Assembly: GCF_002946835.1 (NCBI RefSeq)
Contig: NZ_CP026652.1
Coordinates: forward strand, 7,750,001 to 7,814,000
Source of the DNA: Streptomyces dengpaensis
GTDB lineage: Bacteria; Actinomycetota; Actinomycetes; Streptomycetales; Streptomycetaceae
DNA: 64,000 nucleotides
Direction of reading: 5' to 3'
A program made the translations under genes and the position numbers. The first letter of the stretch is position 1; each line of letters opens with the position of its first letter. Below are positions 16,858 through 25,213 of this stretch, piece after piece. A model generated the notes under the pieces. That model did not search any database. It had not been told where the DNA came from and worked only from the letters and a program-made list of their open reading frames with translations.

Positions 16858-16893
16858 CCTGTCCGGGCGGAGGTTTCCCGTCGGCCGGACAGG
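16858..16893. terminator. Stem-loop after alkB
   Basis: CCTGTCCGG at 16858-16866 pairs perfectly with CCGGACAGG at 16885-16893 across an 18-nt loop. It lies 11 bp past the alkB stop and before the ROK gene. There is no U-tract, as is usual for actinobacterial terminators. Confidence 0.55.
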
Positions 16894-16928
16894 CCACCGG
16901 ACGAGCGGATCATGGGAGACTCCCCCTC

Positions 16929-18170
16929 ATGAACGGCAAGGCGGGCCCCCGGGCGGCGGGGGAAGGGAACACGCGGACGCGGCTGGACCGGGGGCGCGGA
17001 GCGCTCGGGCCGGCGCTGGAGCTCGTGCACACCGGGCGTGCGCCGACGCGTGCCGTGCTCACCGCCGAGCTGGGGGTCACCCGGGCGACCGCGGGCGCGG
17101 TGGCCGCGGAGCTAGAGGCGCTCGGACTGATCCGGGTCGACGCACGGCCCGGAGCCGCGCTCGGTTCGCAGGGCCGGCCCTCGCACCGCCTCGAAGTCGC
17201 CGAGGACGGGCCCGTCGTGCTCGCCGCGCAGGTGCACGCCGACGGGTTCCGCGCCGCGCTGGTGGGTCTCGGCGGCCGGATCGTGGCCACCGCGCCCGGC
17301 TGCGAGACCGTCGACGCCGATCCGGCGAAGGTGCTCGGGTCGGTCGTCGAAGCGGGCGCCGAGCTGTTGCGGCAGACCGGGCGGCGTTGTGTGGGTGCCG
17401 GCCTCGCGGTGCCGTCCGCCGTCGCCGAACCCGAGGGGCTCGCCCTCAACCCGCTGCACCTGGCATGGCCCGCGGGCTCTCCGGTGCGCCGGATCTTCGC
17501 CGAGCGGGTGCGCGCGGCCGGCATCCGGGGACCCGCGTTCGCGGCCAACGACGTCAACCTCGCCGCCCTCGCCGAGCACCGCCACGGCGCGGGCCGGGGC
17601 GCCCGCGACCTGCTGTGCGTGGCCACCGGACACCGAGGCGTCGGCGGGGCGCTGGTGCTCGACGGGCGGCTGCACACGGGCAGTTCGGGGCTCGCCCTCG
17701 AAGTCGGCCATCTCACCGTCAACGCCGAGGGCCGCCCCTGCTACTGCGGCAGCCGCGGCTGTCTCGACGTCGAGGCGGACCCGCTGGCCTTCCTCACGGC
17801 CGCGGGCCGTGACCCCGGCCCCGAGGTGTCGCTGCTCCAGCAGGCCAACGACCTGATCCGCGGCCACTACGCCGACCCGGCCATCCGCACGGCCACCGAG
17901 GAGCTGATCGACCGGCTGGGCCTCGGACTCGCCGGCCTCGTCAACATCCTCAACCCGGACCGCATCATCCTCGGCGGGCTGCACCGCACCCTCCTCGACG
18001 CCGACCCGGAGCGACTGCGCGCCGTCGTGGCCGACCGCAGCCTGTGGGGGCAGAGCGGCGGCGTACCGATCCTCGCCTGCACGCTGCACCACAACAGCCT
18101 GGTGGGGGCTGCCGAGTTGGCGTGGCAGCCGGTGCTCGACGACCCGCTGGCGGCGCTGGCCGCGGCCTGA
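16929..18170 (+). CDS. ROK-family transcriptional regulator
   Basis: A 413-residue protein. The N-terminal winged HTH (APTRAVLTAELGVTRATAGA) is followed by a ROK sugar-kinase-like domain. This includes LEVGHLTVNAEGRPCYCGSR, continuing GCLD, the zinc-binding His and Cys cluster of the ROK family. A LLCVATGHRGVGGALVLDG phosphate segment is present, with an atypical 'ATGHRGVGG' replacing the usual GTGIGGG, so kinase activity is doubtful. It is likely a sugar-responsive repressor. It is convergent with the phosphotriesterase operon across the MITE-like repeat. Confidence 0.85.
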   Translation: MNGKAGPRAAGEGNTRTRLDRGRGALGPALELVHTGRAPTRAVLTAELGVTRATAGAVAAELEALGLIRVDARPGAALGSQGRPSHRLEVAEDGPVVLAAQVHADGFRAALVGLGGRIVATAPGCETVDADPAKVLGSVVEAGAELLRQTGRRCVGAGLAVPSAVAEPEGLALNPLHLAWPAGSPVRRIFAERVRAAGIRGPAFAANDVNLAALAEHRHGAGRGARDLLCVATGHRGVGGALVLDGRLHTGSSGLALEVGHLTVNAEGRPCYCGSRGCLDVEADPLAFLTAAGRDPGPEVSLLQQANDLIRGHYADPAIRTATEELIDRLGLGLAGLVNILNPDRIILGGLHRTLLDADPERLRAVVADRSLWGQSGGVPILACTLHHNSLVGAAELAWQPVLDDPLAALAAA

Positions 18171-18207
18171 GGGGCCACGCACCGGCCGGACTCCGCGAAA
18201 AGACCTG

Positions 18208-18425
18208 AGCGGTCTCGGGGAAGTGGGGTGCGTTCCCACGCCCGCCGCGGCAGCGGCTGTTGTCACAGCCGGTGCGTGCTCTCGGCGTGCCGGGCGAAGG
18301 CCCTCGTACTGGATGTACTGGGGTCTTCGCCCGGTGCGGCGAGTGGGGGCACCTCCCACGCCCTTAAGGCAGTGGGGGAGCGTGCCGGGCGGCGTGGGGG
18401 CGTGCCTCATTTCCCCGAGACCGCT
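18208..18425. mobile_element. MITE-like element with 15-bp terminal inverted repeats
   Basis: The ends are perfect inverted repeats: AGCGGTCTCGGGGAA at 18208-18222 and TTCCCCGAGACCGCT at 18411-18425, with weaker matching further inward. The 218-bp interior has no gene. It contains a strong internal hairpin, CCGGGCGAAG at 18290-18299 pairing with CTTCGCCCGG at 18325-18334, and a GTAC-N5-GTAC core. The right end overlaps the TAA stop of the phosphotriesterase-like gene. I recall similar CGAAG/CTTCG repeat blocks from other Streptomyces spacers, but have not checked this. No target-site duplication is obvious. Confidence 0.6.
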
Positions 18426-19372
18426 TAGCGCCACTCCACCGCGAAAGCGCGCCCGGCGTTCTCGGTGAGGATGCGGTCCACCAGCTCCTTGCCCAGGGCG
18501 ACTTCGAGCCGCGGGCGCACCCGCCGCAGCAGATACGGCATCCCGGGGCCGCCGTCGACCGAGCGGGCGGCGGCGGTCGTCGTGTCGCCGCCGAGCAGCA
18601 GGCGACGGCCGAAACCGGCGTCCGCGAGGGCGCGTACGGCGTCGGGCATGCGCCAGTCGGTGGCGTGGTGCGCCCGGGAGGGCCCGTCGAAGGCGAGGTA
18701 CGCGCCCGCCTCGGCGGCCACGCGCTGCACCACGAAGTCCGGTGAACGGTTGAGGTGGCCCAGGATCACCCGGTGCGGCGGCACGCCCAACTCGCCGCAC
18801 AGAAGGTCGAGTACGTCCAGCGCGCCTGTGCTCAGCTCCAGGTGGACGGCGATCGGCGCACCCGTGGCGTGGTGCGCCTCGGCCGCAGCGGTCATCGTCC
18901 AGCGGGCGTGCGCGTCGAGGGCGTGGAAGCCGCCCGCGACCTTGATCAGCCCGGCCCTCACCCCTGACGTACCGATGCCCGTGGTCAGCTCGGACACGAA
19001 CACCTCGGCCAGCCTGCCGCGCAGCTCGGTCAGCGACTCCGGGGTGTAGTGCGCCGCTTGGTGCAGCCCGGTCGCGGCGACCACGTGTACGCCGGTGTCG
19101 CGGGTGAGCGGCGGCAGGTCCGCGGCGCGCCGGCCCAGGCCGTACGGCGTCCACTGCACCACGCCTCCGCCGCCCTGCGCGCGGAACGCGGCCAGCTCGG
19201 CCCGTGCGGCGAACGCGTCGCGCAGTTCCTGGCCGGGGAGTTGGGGGCTCTTGAAGAAGAGGTGGTCGTGCGCGTCGCACACGCCCAGGTCCTCGGGGCG
19301 TATGTCCCCGAGGACCGTGCGGACCGTGCCCGCGAGGCCGGTCGGGGGCGTGCTCACCGCCGCCGTGCTCAC
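18425..19372 (-). CDS. Phosphotriesterase-family metal-dependent hydrolase
   Basis: The 315-residue amidohydrolase-superfamily protein has the metal HxH motif in CDAHDHLFF, a likely carboxylated Lys in AGLIKVAGGF, further metal His in PIAVHLELSTG and VILGHLNRSPD, and the catalytic Asp in LLGGDTTTA. This pattern is the phosphotriesterase/PTE-like lactonase family. Natural substrates are usually lactones or sugar phosphates, not organophosphates. The start GTG 19372 overlaps the DUF4865 stop by 4 nt, so the genes are coupled. GTG 19357 is an alternative start. The stop lies within the right end of the MITE-like repeat. Confidence 0.85.
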   Translation of the reverse strand: MSTAAVSTPPTGLAGTVRTVLGDIRPEDLGVCDAHDHLFFKSPQLPGQELRDAFAARAELAAFRAQGGGGVVQWTPYGLGRRAADLPPLTRDTGVHVVAATGLHQAAHYTPESLTELRGRLAEVFVSELTTGIGTSGVRAGLIKVAGGFHALDAHARWTMTAAAEAHHATGAPIAVHLELSTGALDVLDLLCGELGVPPHRVILGHLNRSPDFVVQRVAAEAGAYLAFDGPSRAHHATDWRMPDAVRALADAGFGRRLLLGGDTTTAAARSVDGGPGMPYLLRRVRPRLEVALGKELVDRILTENAGRAFAVEWR

Positions 19373-19953
19373 CACTGCCCGCCCCGCGGCAGCCGGTCCC
19401 GTTCCGGCGCCGACATGTGCAGCACGCGGAAGATCTCCCCCGGTGCCTTGGGGGAGTCGTGGTCCCAGAGCGAGAAGTGCACGAGCTCCCAGTGCCGCGG
19501 ATCGACGGCCGCCGCGGCGCAGACCGCGCCGTCCAGCGCGGCCAGCCGCCCCGCCTCGCGCACGGCCTCCTCCATCACCTCGGACAGCTCCACACCTTCC
19601 GGTACACGCTCCCGCCGCCGCACCGCGACCTTGGCGGGCGAACCGGCGGCGCCGCCCTCCTCGTACGCGAGACCGGTCCAGTGCTGCACCACGGGGCGCC
19701 CGAAGTCGTTGACGAGCCCCTGGAACGCGCCGCCCCAGAGGAAGCGGTTCATGCCCTCGGCGCCGTTCCACAGGTAGAACGGCGCGTACTGGTTGACCGG
19801 CGAGCCGTCCACCCCGCGCTCGCGTATCAGATACGTCTTGAATCCGAGCCCGTCCCAGTCGTCGAGCAGATGCCCGATGCGGGAGACACGGCCGCGGATG
19901 ATGTCCATGTCGTAGTCGGCGGGGAAGGTGAGCTCGTACTGCAGGGCGTGCAT
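19369..19953 (-). CDS. DUF4865 family protein
   Basis: A 194-residue protein beginning MHALQYELTFPADYDMDIIR. With GHLLDDWDGLGFKTYLIRER and YAPFYLWNGAEGMNRFLWGG it matches the DUF4865 family, predicted to be a ferredoxin-like (antibiotic monooxygenase-type) fold. Its function is unknown. It is the middle gene of a TetR-DUF4865-phosphotriesterase operon: the TetR stop lies 9 bp upstream and its own stop overlaps the next start. Family members are often adjacent to TetR regulators, as here. Confidence 0.8.
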   Translation of the reverse strand: MHALQYELTFPADYDMDIIRGRVSRIGHLLDDWDGLGFKTYLIRERGVDGSPVNQYAPFYLWNGAEGMNRFLWGGAFQGLVNDFGRPVVQHWTGLAYEEGGAAGSPAKVAVRRRERVPEGVELSEVMEEAVREAGRLAALDGAVCAAAAVDPRHWELVHFSLWDHDSPKAPGEIFRVLHMSAPERDRLPRGGQW

Positions 19954-19962
19954 ACGTGACTC

Positions 19963-20520
19963 CTATCGCGGCGAGAGAAGGGAGAGCAGTCCCCGGACGC
20001 CGGCGTCGAAGGCGGCGGGCGAACCGGACGCGCGGGCGAGGACGTAACCGCCCTGGACGGTGGCGACGATCGTCGCCGCGATCTCCTCGCCGTCCAGGGA
20101 GGGCGCGAACTGGCCCTGTTCCTGGCCCTCTTCGACGATCCCGGCCAGCCGCTCGCGGATCCAGTCGAGCGTCTCGTCGACGGGCGCGCGCAGCTCGTCG
20201 CTCGCGAAGACCTCCGGATCCATCGTGAGCCGTCCGATCGGGCAACCGCGCAACACGTCACGCTCGCGCCGCAGATAGGCCTCGATGCGCTCGTACGGTG
20301 TTCCCGGCCCGTCGAGTACTCCCTCGGCGGTAGCGCGCATGTCTTCGGCTGTCCGCCGGATCGCCGCCAGGGCGAGATCGGCCTTGCCCTTGAAGTGGTG
20401 GTACATGCTGCCCTGCCCGGCGCCCGCGCGCTCCAGGATCGCCTTGGGGCTGGTGCCCACGTAGCCGCGCTCCCACAACAGCTCGCGGGTGGACTCGATC
20501 AATCGCTCCGGGGTGCTCAT
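19963..20520 (-). CDS. TetR-family regulator with phased operator array
   Basis: A 185-residue protein. The HTH is GTSPKAILERAGAGQGSMYH followed by HFKGKADL. The C-terminal domain contains RDVLRGCPIGRLTMDPEV, with the Cys of the TetR_C LmrA/YxaF-like group. It heads the operon with DUF4865 and the phosphotriesterase-like enzyme. Its start lies 8 bp from three strong operator repeats (20529-20592). It therefore very likely autoregulates, and may also control the divergent SHOCT/ABC exporter operon. Confidence 0.88.
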   Translation of the reverse strand: MSTPERLIESTRELLWERGYVGTSPKAILERAGAGQGSMYHHFKGKADLALAAIRRTAEDMRATAEGVLDGPGTPYERIEAYLRRERDVLRGCPIGRLTMDPEVFASDELRAPVDETLDWIRERLAGIVEEGQEQGQFAPSLDGEEIAATIVATVQGGYVLARASGSPAAFDAGVRGLLSLLSPR

Positions 20521-20528
20521 GACGCCAC

Positions 20529-20592
20529 TGTACCTACCGGTAGGTACATAAGTGCATCCTGGTAGGTACAGAAGTACACACCAGTAGGTACA
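20529..20592. promoter_or_regulatory. Three TetR operators phased at exactly 22 bp
   Basis: A perfect 20-bp palindrome (TGTACCTACC, then GGTAGGTACA) covers 20529-20548. The right half GGTAGGTACA recurs at 20561-20570 and, as AGTAGGTACA, at 20583-20592. Half-site starts at 20539, 20561 and 20583 give 22-bp steps, two DNA turns, so bound dimers would line up on one face. The left halves of copies two and three are degenerate. Confidence 0.8.
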
Positions 20593-20741
20593 GAGGTCGG
20601 GAACTCCAGGAAGCAGCCGGGACGGGCCCGCGTACTCCCCGTGAAGTACGCCCACTGCCGCTGGCCGTACGACGACCCGGACCCCTCCCCGGAGCCAGTC
20701 TCGAGGCATCACCGGAAGACCCATCGAGGAGATGACTCGAG

Positions 20742-21035
20742 ATGCAAACCCTGGCGAACTGGGACGGCGGCGGCCCCGGCCCGTGGATCCTGTTCTTCCC
20801 GCTGATCTGGGCGGCCGTCGTGATCGGCGTCGTGACCGTCCTGCGCCGCACCGTCTGGCGCGGCCGCGGCGGACCGTGGCGCGCGATGACCGACTCCCGC
20901 CCGTCCGGCGACTCGCCGATCGCAGTGCTCGGCCGCCGCTTCGCCTCCGGAGAGATCGACGAGGACGAGTACTGGCGCCGGCTCTCCGTCCTGGACGAGC
21001 AGTTCGGGCGTACGGGCAAGGGAGGTGCGGCGTGA
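20742..21035 (+). CDS. Small membrane protein with SHOCT domain
   Basis: A 97-residue protein. An N-terminal membrane segment (WILFFPLIWAAVVIGVVTVL) is followed by a basic linker and a C-terminal SHOCT motif (AVLGRRFASGEIDEDEYWRR), a short domain thought to mediate oligomerisation. ATG 20742 follows GAGGAG. Its stop overlaps the ABC ATPase start by 4 nt, so it is the first gene of a three-gene exporter operon. A role as accessory subunit or membrane sensor of the transporter is inferred. Confidence 0.8.
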   Translation: MQTLANWDGGGPGPWILFFPLIWAAVVIGVVTVLRRTVWRGRGGPWRAMTDSRPSGDSPIAVLGRRFASGEIDEDEYWRRLSVLDEQFGRTGKGGAA

Positions 21036-21781
21036 CGACCGCGACCACGACGCGTCATGCCGCGGGTGTCACCGACGCCGTCAAGGTGTACGGCAGCGGA
21101 GACACCGCCGTGAGGGCCCTGGACAGGGTGAGCGTCGGCTTTCCGGCCGGGCGCTTCACCGCGATCATGGGGCCCTCGGGCTCCGGCAAGTCCACCCTGA
21201 TGCACTGCGCGGCCGGCCTGGACACGCTCACCTCGGGAGCCGCGTTCATCGGCGACACCGAGCTGGGGACGCTCGACGACCGCCGTCTGACGCTGCTGCG
21301 CCGCGACCGCATCGGCTTCGTCTTCCAGGCGTTCAACCTGGTCCCGACGCTGACCGTCGCGGAGAACATCACCCTGCCGCTGGACCTTGCCGGGTCCAAG
21401 GGCTCGCGCGCATGGATCGACACGCTCGTCGACGTCGTCGGCCTGCGTGACCGGCTCCACCATCGCCCGAGCGAACTCTCCGGCGGACAGCAGCAACGCG
21501 TCGCCGTGGCACGGGCGTTCGCCGGACAGCCCGACGTCGTCTTCGCCGACGAACCCACCGGCAACCTCGACTCCCGCTCCGGCGAGGAGGTGCTGAACCT
21601 TCTCGGCCGCGCGGTGCGCCAGATGGACCGCACGGTCGTCATGGTGACGCACGACCCGGTGGCGGCCGCACACGCCGACGAAGTCGTCTTCCTCGCGGAC
21701 GGACGCCTCGTCGACCGCATGGAATCCCCGACCGCCGACAAGGTCCTGGACCGCATGAAAGCCTTCGAGGTGCCGTCATGA
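21032..21781 (+). CDS. ABC transporter ATP-binding protein (MacB/LolD type)
   Basis: A 249-residue ATPase starting at GTG 21032 behind GGGAGG. Motifs: Walker A GPSGSGKST, Q-loop FVFQAFNL, signature LSGGQQQR, Walker B VVFADEPTG and H-loop VTHDP. The LVPTLTVAENITLPL segment and overall length match the FtsE/MacB/LolD subgroup, which partners FtsX-type permeases. The stop overlaps the permease start (ATGA). It powers mechanotransmission or lipid/peptide export rather than classic import. Confidence 0.93.
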   Translation: MTTATTTRHAAGVTDAVKVYGSGDTAVRALDRVSVGFPAGRFTAIMGPSGSGKSTLMHCAAGLDTLTSGAAFIGDTELGTLDDRRLTLLRRDRIGFVFQAFNLVPTLTVAENITLPLDLAGSKGSRAWIDTLVDVVGLRDRLHHRPSELSGGQQQRVAVARAFAGQPDVVFADEPTGNLDSRSGEEVLNLLGRAVRQMDRTVVMVTHDPVAAAHADEVVFLADGRLVDRMESPTADKVLDRMKAFEVPS

Positions 21782-24339
21782 ACGCCTCCGTGCGCCTGAG
21801 CGTGTCCTCCCTGCGCGCCCACAAACGACGCTTCGCCGGTACGTTCCTGGCGGTGCTCCTCGGCGTCGCCTTCCTGGCCGGTACGCTGGTCATGGGCGAC
21901 ACGCTGCGGGCGAGCTTCGACTCGATGTTCGGCAACGCGACGAGCGGCACCGACGCCGTCGTCCGCAGCGCCGACACCATCACTACGCCCGGCGAGAGTG
22001 AGGGCGTCCGCGCGCCCGTCGACACCGGCCTGGTGAAGACCGTCGAGCAGACCCATGGTGTGGCGGCCGCCGTGCCCGACATCCAGGGAGCGGGCCAACT
22101 CGTCGGCTCCGACGGCAAGCCCATCGGCGGCCAGGGTCCGCCCACGCTCGCGGGCAACTGGATCGACGACCCGAAGCTCAACGCGTACCAGCTCGCCGAA
22201 GGCCGTGCCCCGGAGAAGTCCGGCGAGGTCGTCGTCAACCGGGGCGCCGCCGAGCAGGGCGACCTCAGGATCGGAGACACGACGACCCTGCGCACACCCG
22301 ATCCCGTCCAGGTGACCATCGTGGGCCTCGCGACCTTCGGCGGCGAGGACGGCATGGCGCAGGTGACGTTCACCGGAATGACGCAGGCCGACGCCGAGAA
22401 GTACCTCACCGCGCAGCCCGGCGAGGCCGCGGGCATCCGGGTGCGGGCCGGCCCCGGTGTCAGTCAGCGGCAGCTCGTCTCCGACCTGACTCCCGTGCTG
22501 CCCAAGGGAGTTGAGGCCATCACCGGCCAGGAGTCGGCCCAGGAGAACACCGACATGATCTCCAGCCAGTTCCTGACCATCTTCACGACCTTCCTCCTCG
22601 TGTTCTCCGGCGTCGCGCTGCTCGTCGCGACCTTCTCCATCCACAACACCTTCGCGATCGTGGTCGCTCAACGCACCCGCGAGAACGCCCTGTTGCGCGC
22701 GCTCGGTGCATCCACCTCGCAGGTCACGGTCTCGACCCTGGTCGAGGCGAGCGTCGTCGCGGTGGCGGCGTCGGCCGTGGGTCTCGCGGGCGGAATCGGC
22801 ATCGCGGCGGGACTGCAGGCGCTTTTCCCGGCCATCGGATTCCCGTTCCCCGACGGCGACTTGGTGATCGGCGACGTGTCCATGCTGCTCCCGCTCGCGG
22901 TCGGCATCGTCGTCTGCCTCGGGTCCGCGCTGCTGCCCGCCGTACGCGCCGGACGCACCGCCCCGCTGGCCGCGCTGCGCGAGACGGCCGTCGACCAGTC
23001 CGGTGCCTCGCGCCCGCGCGCGGTCGTCGGCGGCGCTCTGGCGGCACTGGCGGTCGGGACCACCCTGACCGGCGTCCTCGCGAATCCGTCGCTGTGGCTC
23101 GCGGGCCTGGGTGCCGTACTGGCCCTCGCCGCCTTCGTGGTCCTCGGCCCCGTCGCGTCCTCGACAGCGGTACGGGTCCTTGGCAGTCCCCTCGACAGAC
23201 TGCGCGGCGTGACCGGCGGACTCGCCCGGCGCAACGCGTTGCGCAGCCCGAAGCGGACCGCCGCCACCGCCAGCGCCCTGATGATCGGCGTCGCCGTCGT
23301 CTCGCTGTTCACCGTCTTCGGCGCCTCGCTCAAGGCCACCATGGACCAGACGGTCTCCCGGTCCTTCGCGGGCGACGTCGCCGTCAGCACCCCGTCGTTC
23401 GGCGCCGGCGGCAGCGGACTCAGCCCGAAACTGGCTGGCGAGATCACGCGGCAGCCGGTGGTCGAGCACGCCGTCGGGCTGGGCCGCGGTGTCGCCGAAG
23501 TCGATGGCAAGGGGCGCGCGCTGACCGTCACGGACCCGGTCACGCTCGGCAAGGTCTTCGACCTCGGCGACGTGCGCGGCTCGCTGGACGACCTGGGCAC
23601 CGACGGCATCGCCATCACCGAGACGGAGGCCGACAAGCAGCACCTGACGACCGGCGACACGGTCCAACTCGCCTTCACCGACGGCAAGAAGGAGACTTTC
23701 ACCGTCCGCGCGGTCTACGGCCGGTCGGAACTCGCGGGCGACTACGTCATCACCCGCGCCGCCTGGGCCCCGCACCGCACCCAGGACTCCGACACGCTCG
23801 TCGCCGTCTCCTTCAAGGACGGCGTGAGCACGGCCGACGGCAAGGCCGCGGTGGAGAAGGTCGCGGAACAGTACGGCAACCCCGAGGTGCAGACCCGCGA
23901 CGCATACGCGCAGTCCTCGGCCGGTGGCATCGACATGATGCTGACTCTGGTGTACGCGCTGCTCGCCCTCGCGGTGCTCATCGCCCTGCTCGGCATCGCC
24001 AACACGCTCACCCTCGCGATCCACGAGCGCACCCGCGAACTGGGTCTGCTGCGGGCCGTCGGACAGACCCGGGCGCAGCTGCGCGCCATGGTCCGCTGGG
24101 AGTCGGTGCTGGTGGCCGCCTTCGGCACGGCGGGTGGCCTCACCCTCGGCGTCTTCCTCGGCTGGGTGCTCGTCACGGCCTCCGACGGCGCGTCGGACAG
24201 CACCTTCGCCTTCGCGATCCCACCCGTACAGCTCGTCGTCGTGGCGCTCGTGGGCCTCGCGGCCGGAGCCCTCGCGGGCCTGCGCCCGGCCCGGCGGGCG
24301 GCACGCCTGGACGTGCTGCGCGCCATCGCCACCGAGTGA
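21778..24339 (+). CDS. FtsX-like ABC permease (MacB/duplicated FtsX type)
   Basis: An 853-residue permease with a first membrane helix near residues 18-38, a large extracytoplasmic region (to about 260), three helices with the first FtsX core (FTTFLLVFSGVALLVATFSI), then a second repeat with AAFGTAGGLTLGVFLGWVLV near the C-terminus. Both halves carry the 'RTRENALLRALGAS' and 'RTRELGLLRAVGQT' coupling segments. It acts with the upstream ATPase to export a lipophilic compound or lipoprotein. The divergent TetR and the operators at 20529-20592 may regulate it. Confidence 0.92.
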   Translation: MNASVRLSVSSLRAHKRRFAGTFLAVLLGVAFLAGTLVMGDTLRASFDSMFGNATSGTDAVVRSADTITTPGESEGVRAPVDTGLVKTVEQTHGVAAAVPDIQGAGQLVGSDGKPIGGQGPPTLAGNWIDDPKLNAYQLAEGRAPEKSGEVVVNRGAAEQGDLRIGDTTTLRTPDPVQVTIVGLATFGGEDGMAQVTFTGMTQADAEKYLTAQPGEAAGIRVRAGPGVSQRQLVSDLTPVLPKGVEAITGQESAQENTDMISSQFLTIFTTFLLVFSGVALLVATFSIHNTFAIVVAQRTRENALLRALGASTSQVTVSTLVEASVVAVAASAVGLAGGIGIAAGLQALFPAIGFPFPDGDLVIGDVSMLLPLAVGIVVCLGSALLPAVRAGRTAPLAALRETAVDQSGASRPRAVVGGALAALAVGTTLTGVLANPSLWLAGLGAVLALAAFVVLGPVASSTAVRVLGSPLDRLRGVTGGLARRNALRSPKRTAATASALMIGVAVVSLFTVFGASLKATMDQTVSRSFAGDVAVSTPSFGAGGSGLSPKLAGEITRQPVVEHAVGLGRGVAEVDGKGRALTVTDPVTLGKVFDLGDVRGSLDDLGTDGIAITETEADKQHLTTGDTVQLAFTDGKKETFTVRAVYGRSELAGDYVITRAAWAPHRTQDSDTLVAVSFKDGVSTADGKAAVEKVAEQYGNPEVQTRDAYAQSSAGGIDMMLTLVYALLALAVLIALLGIANTLTLAIHERTRELGLLRAVGQTRAQLRAMVRWESVLVAAFGTAGGLTLGVFLGWVLVTASDGASDSTFAFAIPPVQLVVVALVGLAAGALAGLRPARRAARLDVLRAIATE

Positions 24340-24443
24340 GCCACAGGGGGACGGACGGCCGCTGAGGGGCGTACGGGCTCCGTCGTCGAGTGGTGAACGA
24401 GCTCCGTCGTCGACCGCTGTACGAGACGGAGGTCACCGCCCGG

Positions 24444-24959
24444 TCAGCCGACAACGGCGGACCGGGCGGGAGCGTGTTCCGGCCTGCGCTCGTCGACGGC
24501 GTGCCTGCGGGTGGTGTCGCGGGCCGCGACGTACGACGGACGGGCGGACGCCACCACGGCCGTCGGCGCCGGAAGCGTGAACCACACGACCTTGCCCGCG
24601 TCGCCGTCGGGACGCACTCCCCAGCTCTCGCTCACCGCGGCGACCATCGCGAGGCCGCGTCCGCAGGTGGCGGTGGGGTCGACGTCGTCCCGTATCTCGG
24701 GAAGGCGGGGGTCGTGGTCGTGCACCGAGACCGTGAGCCGGTCGAGCAGCAGCTCGATCTCCACGGTGCACAGTTTGTCGGGCTGAGCGTGCCGGTGGAC
24801 GTTGGTCAGCAGCTCGGTCACGCAGAGCGCGGCCCGGTCGATCAAGGCGTCCAGATGCCAGTAGCGCAACTGCGCAGAGACGATTCTGCGGACCTGGCCG
24901 ATCCGCGACGGCAGGGCTTGGAGCTCCACCGTGCAATGCCTGCTTGGCTGGCTGATCAC
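24444..24959 (-). CDS. Anti-sigma-type ATP-binding protein (HATPase, RsbW-like)
   Basis: A 171-residue single-domain GHKL ATPase starting at GTG 24959. The N box is LCVTELLTNVHRHAQPD, the G1 box VSVHDHDPRLPE (Asp-His in place of the usual DxG), and the G2 box CGRGLAMVAAVSESWGV. This matches the large Streptomyces group of stand-alone HATPase_c_2 proteins, related to SpoIIAB/RsbW anti-sigma kinases and regulators of SpoIIE phosphatases. The partner is not encoded next to it. The last 35 residues are a low-complexity charged tail. Confidence 0.85.
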   Translation of the reverse strand: MISQPSRHCTVELQALPSRIGQVRRIVSAQLRYWHLDALIDRAALCVTELLTNVHRHAQPDKLCTVEIELLLDRLTVSVHDHDPRLPEIRDDVDPTATCGRGLAMVAAVSESWGVRPDGDAGKVVWFTLPAPTAVVASARPSYVAARDTTRRHAVDERRPEHAPARSAVVG

Positions 24960-25213
24960 GGCTGCGACTCCCCGAATTGAGGTCCGGAAGAAGAAGACGG
25001 AGATCGGATCCAGCAGTGTGGCTGAGTGGAACGGCCGCCTGCTGTGGTGGCCGGCGGGCTGGTTCGCAGCGTTATCGCCGGTAAACCCAGAGTGATGTGA
25101 GACCAGAGTGACTCAGGGGGTGCCGTCCTGCAACTCGCGGCACTCTCTGCTGGTGCGGGCCCGCGTGAGCCGTCGCGGGGTTGCCCGTGCGGGGCGTCGG
25201 CTGCTCGGCTGGT

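Noticed and set aside
18425..20245. 606-residue frame that could fuse TetR-region sequence to the phosphotriesterase
   Set aside because: Upstream of 19372 the frame is arginine-rich antisense or alternative-frame sequence. DUF4865 and TetR are in other frames with proper motifs.
21055..24024. 989-residue minus-strand open frame
   Set aside because: Antisense to the ABC ATPase and permease, which carry all expected motifs on the plus strand.
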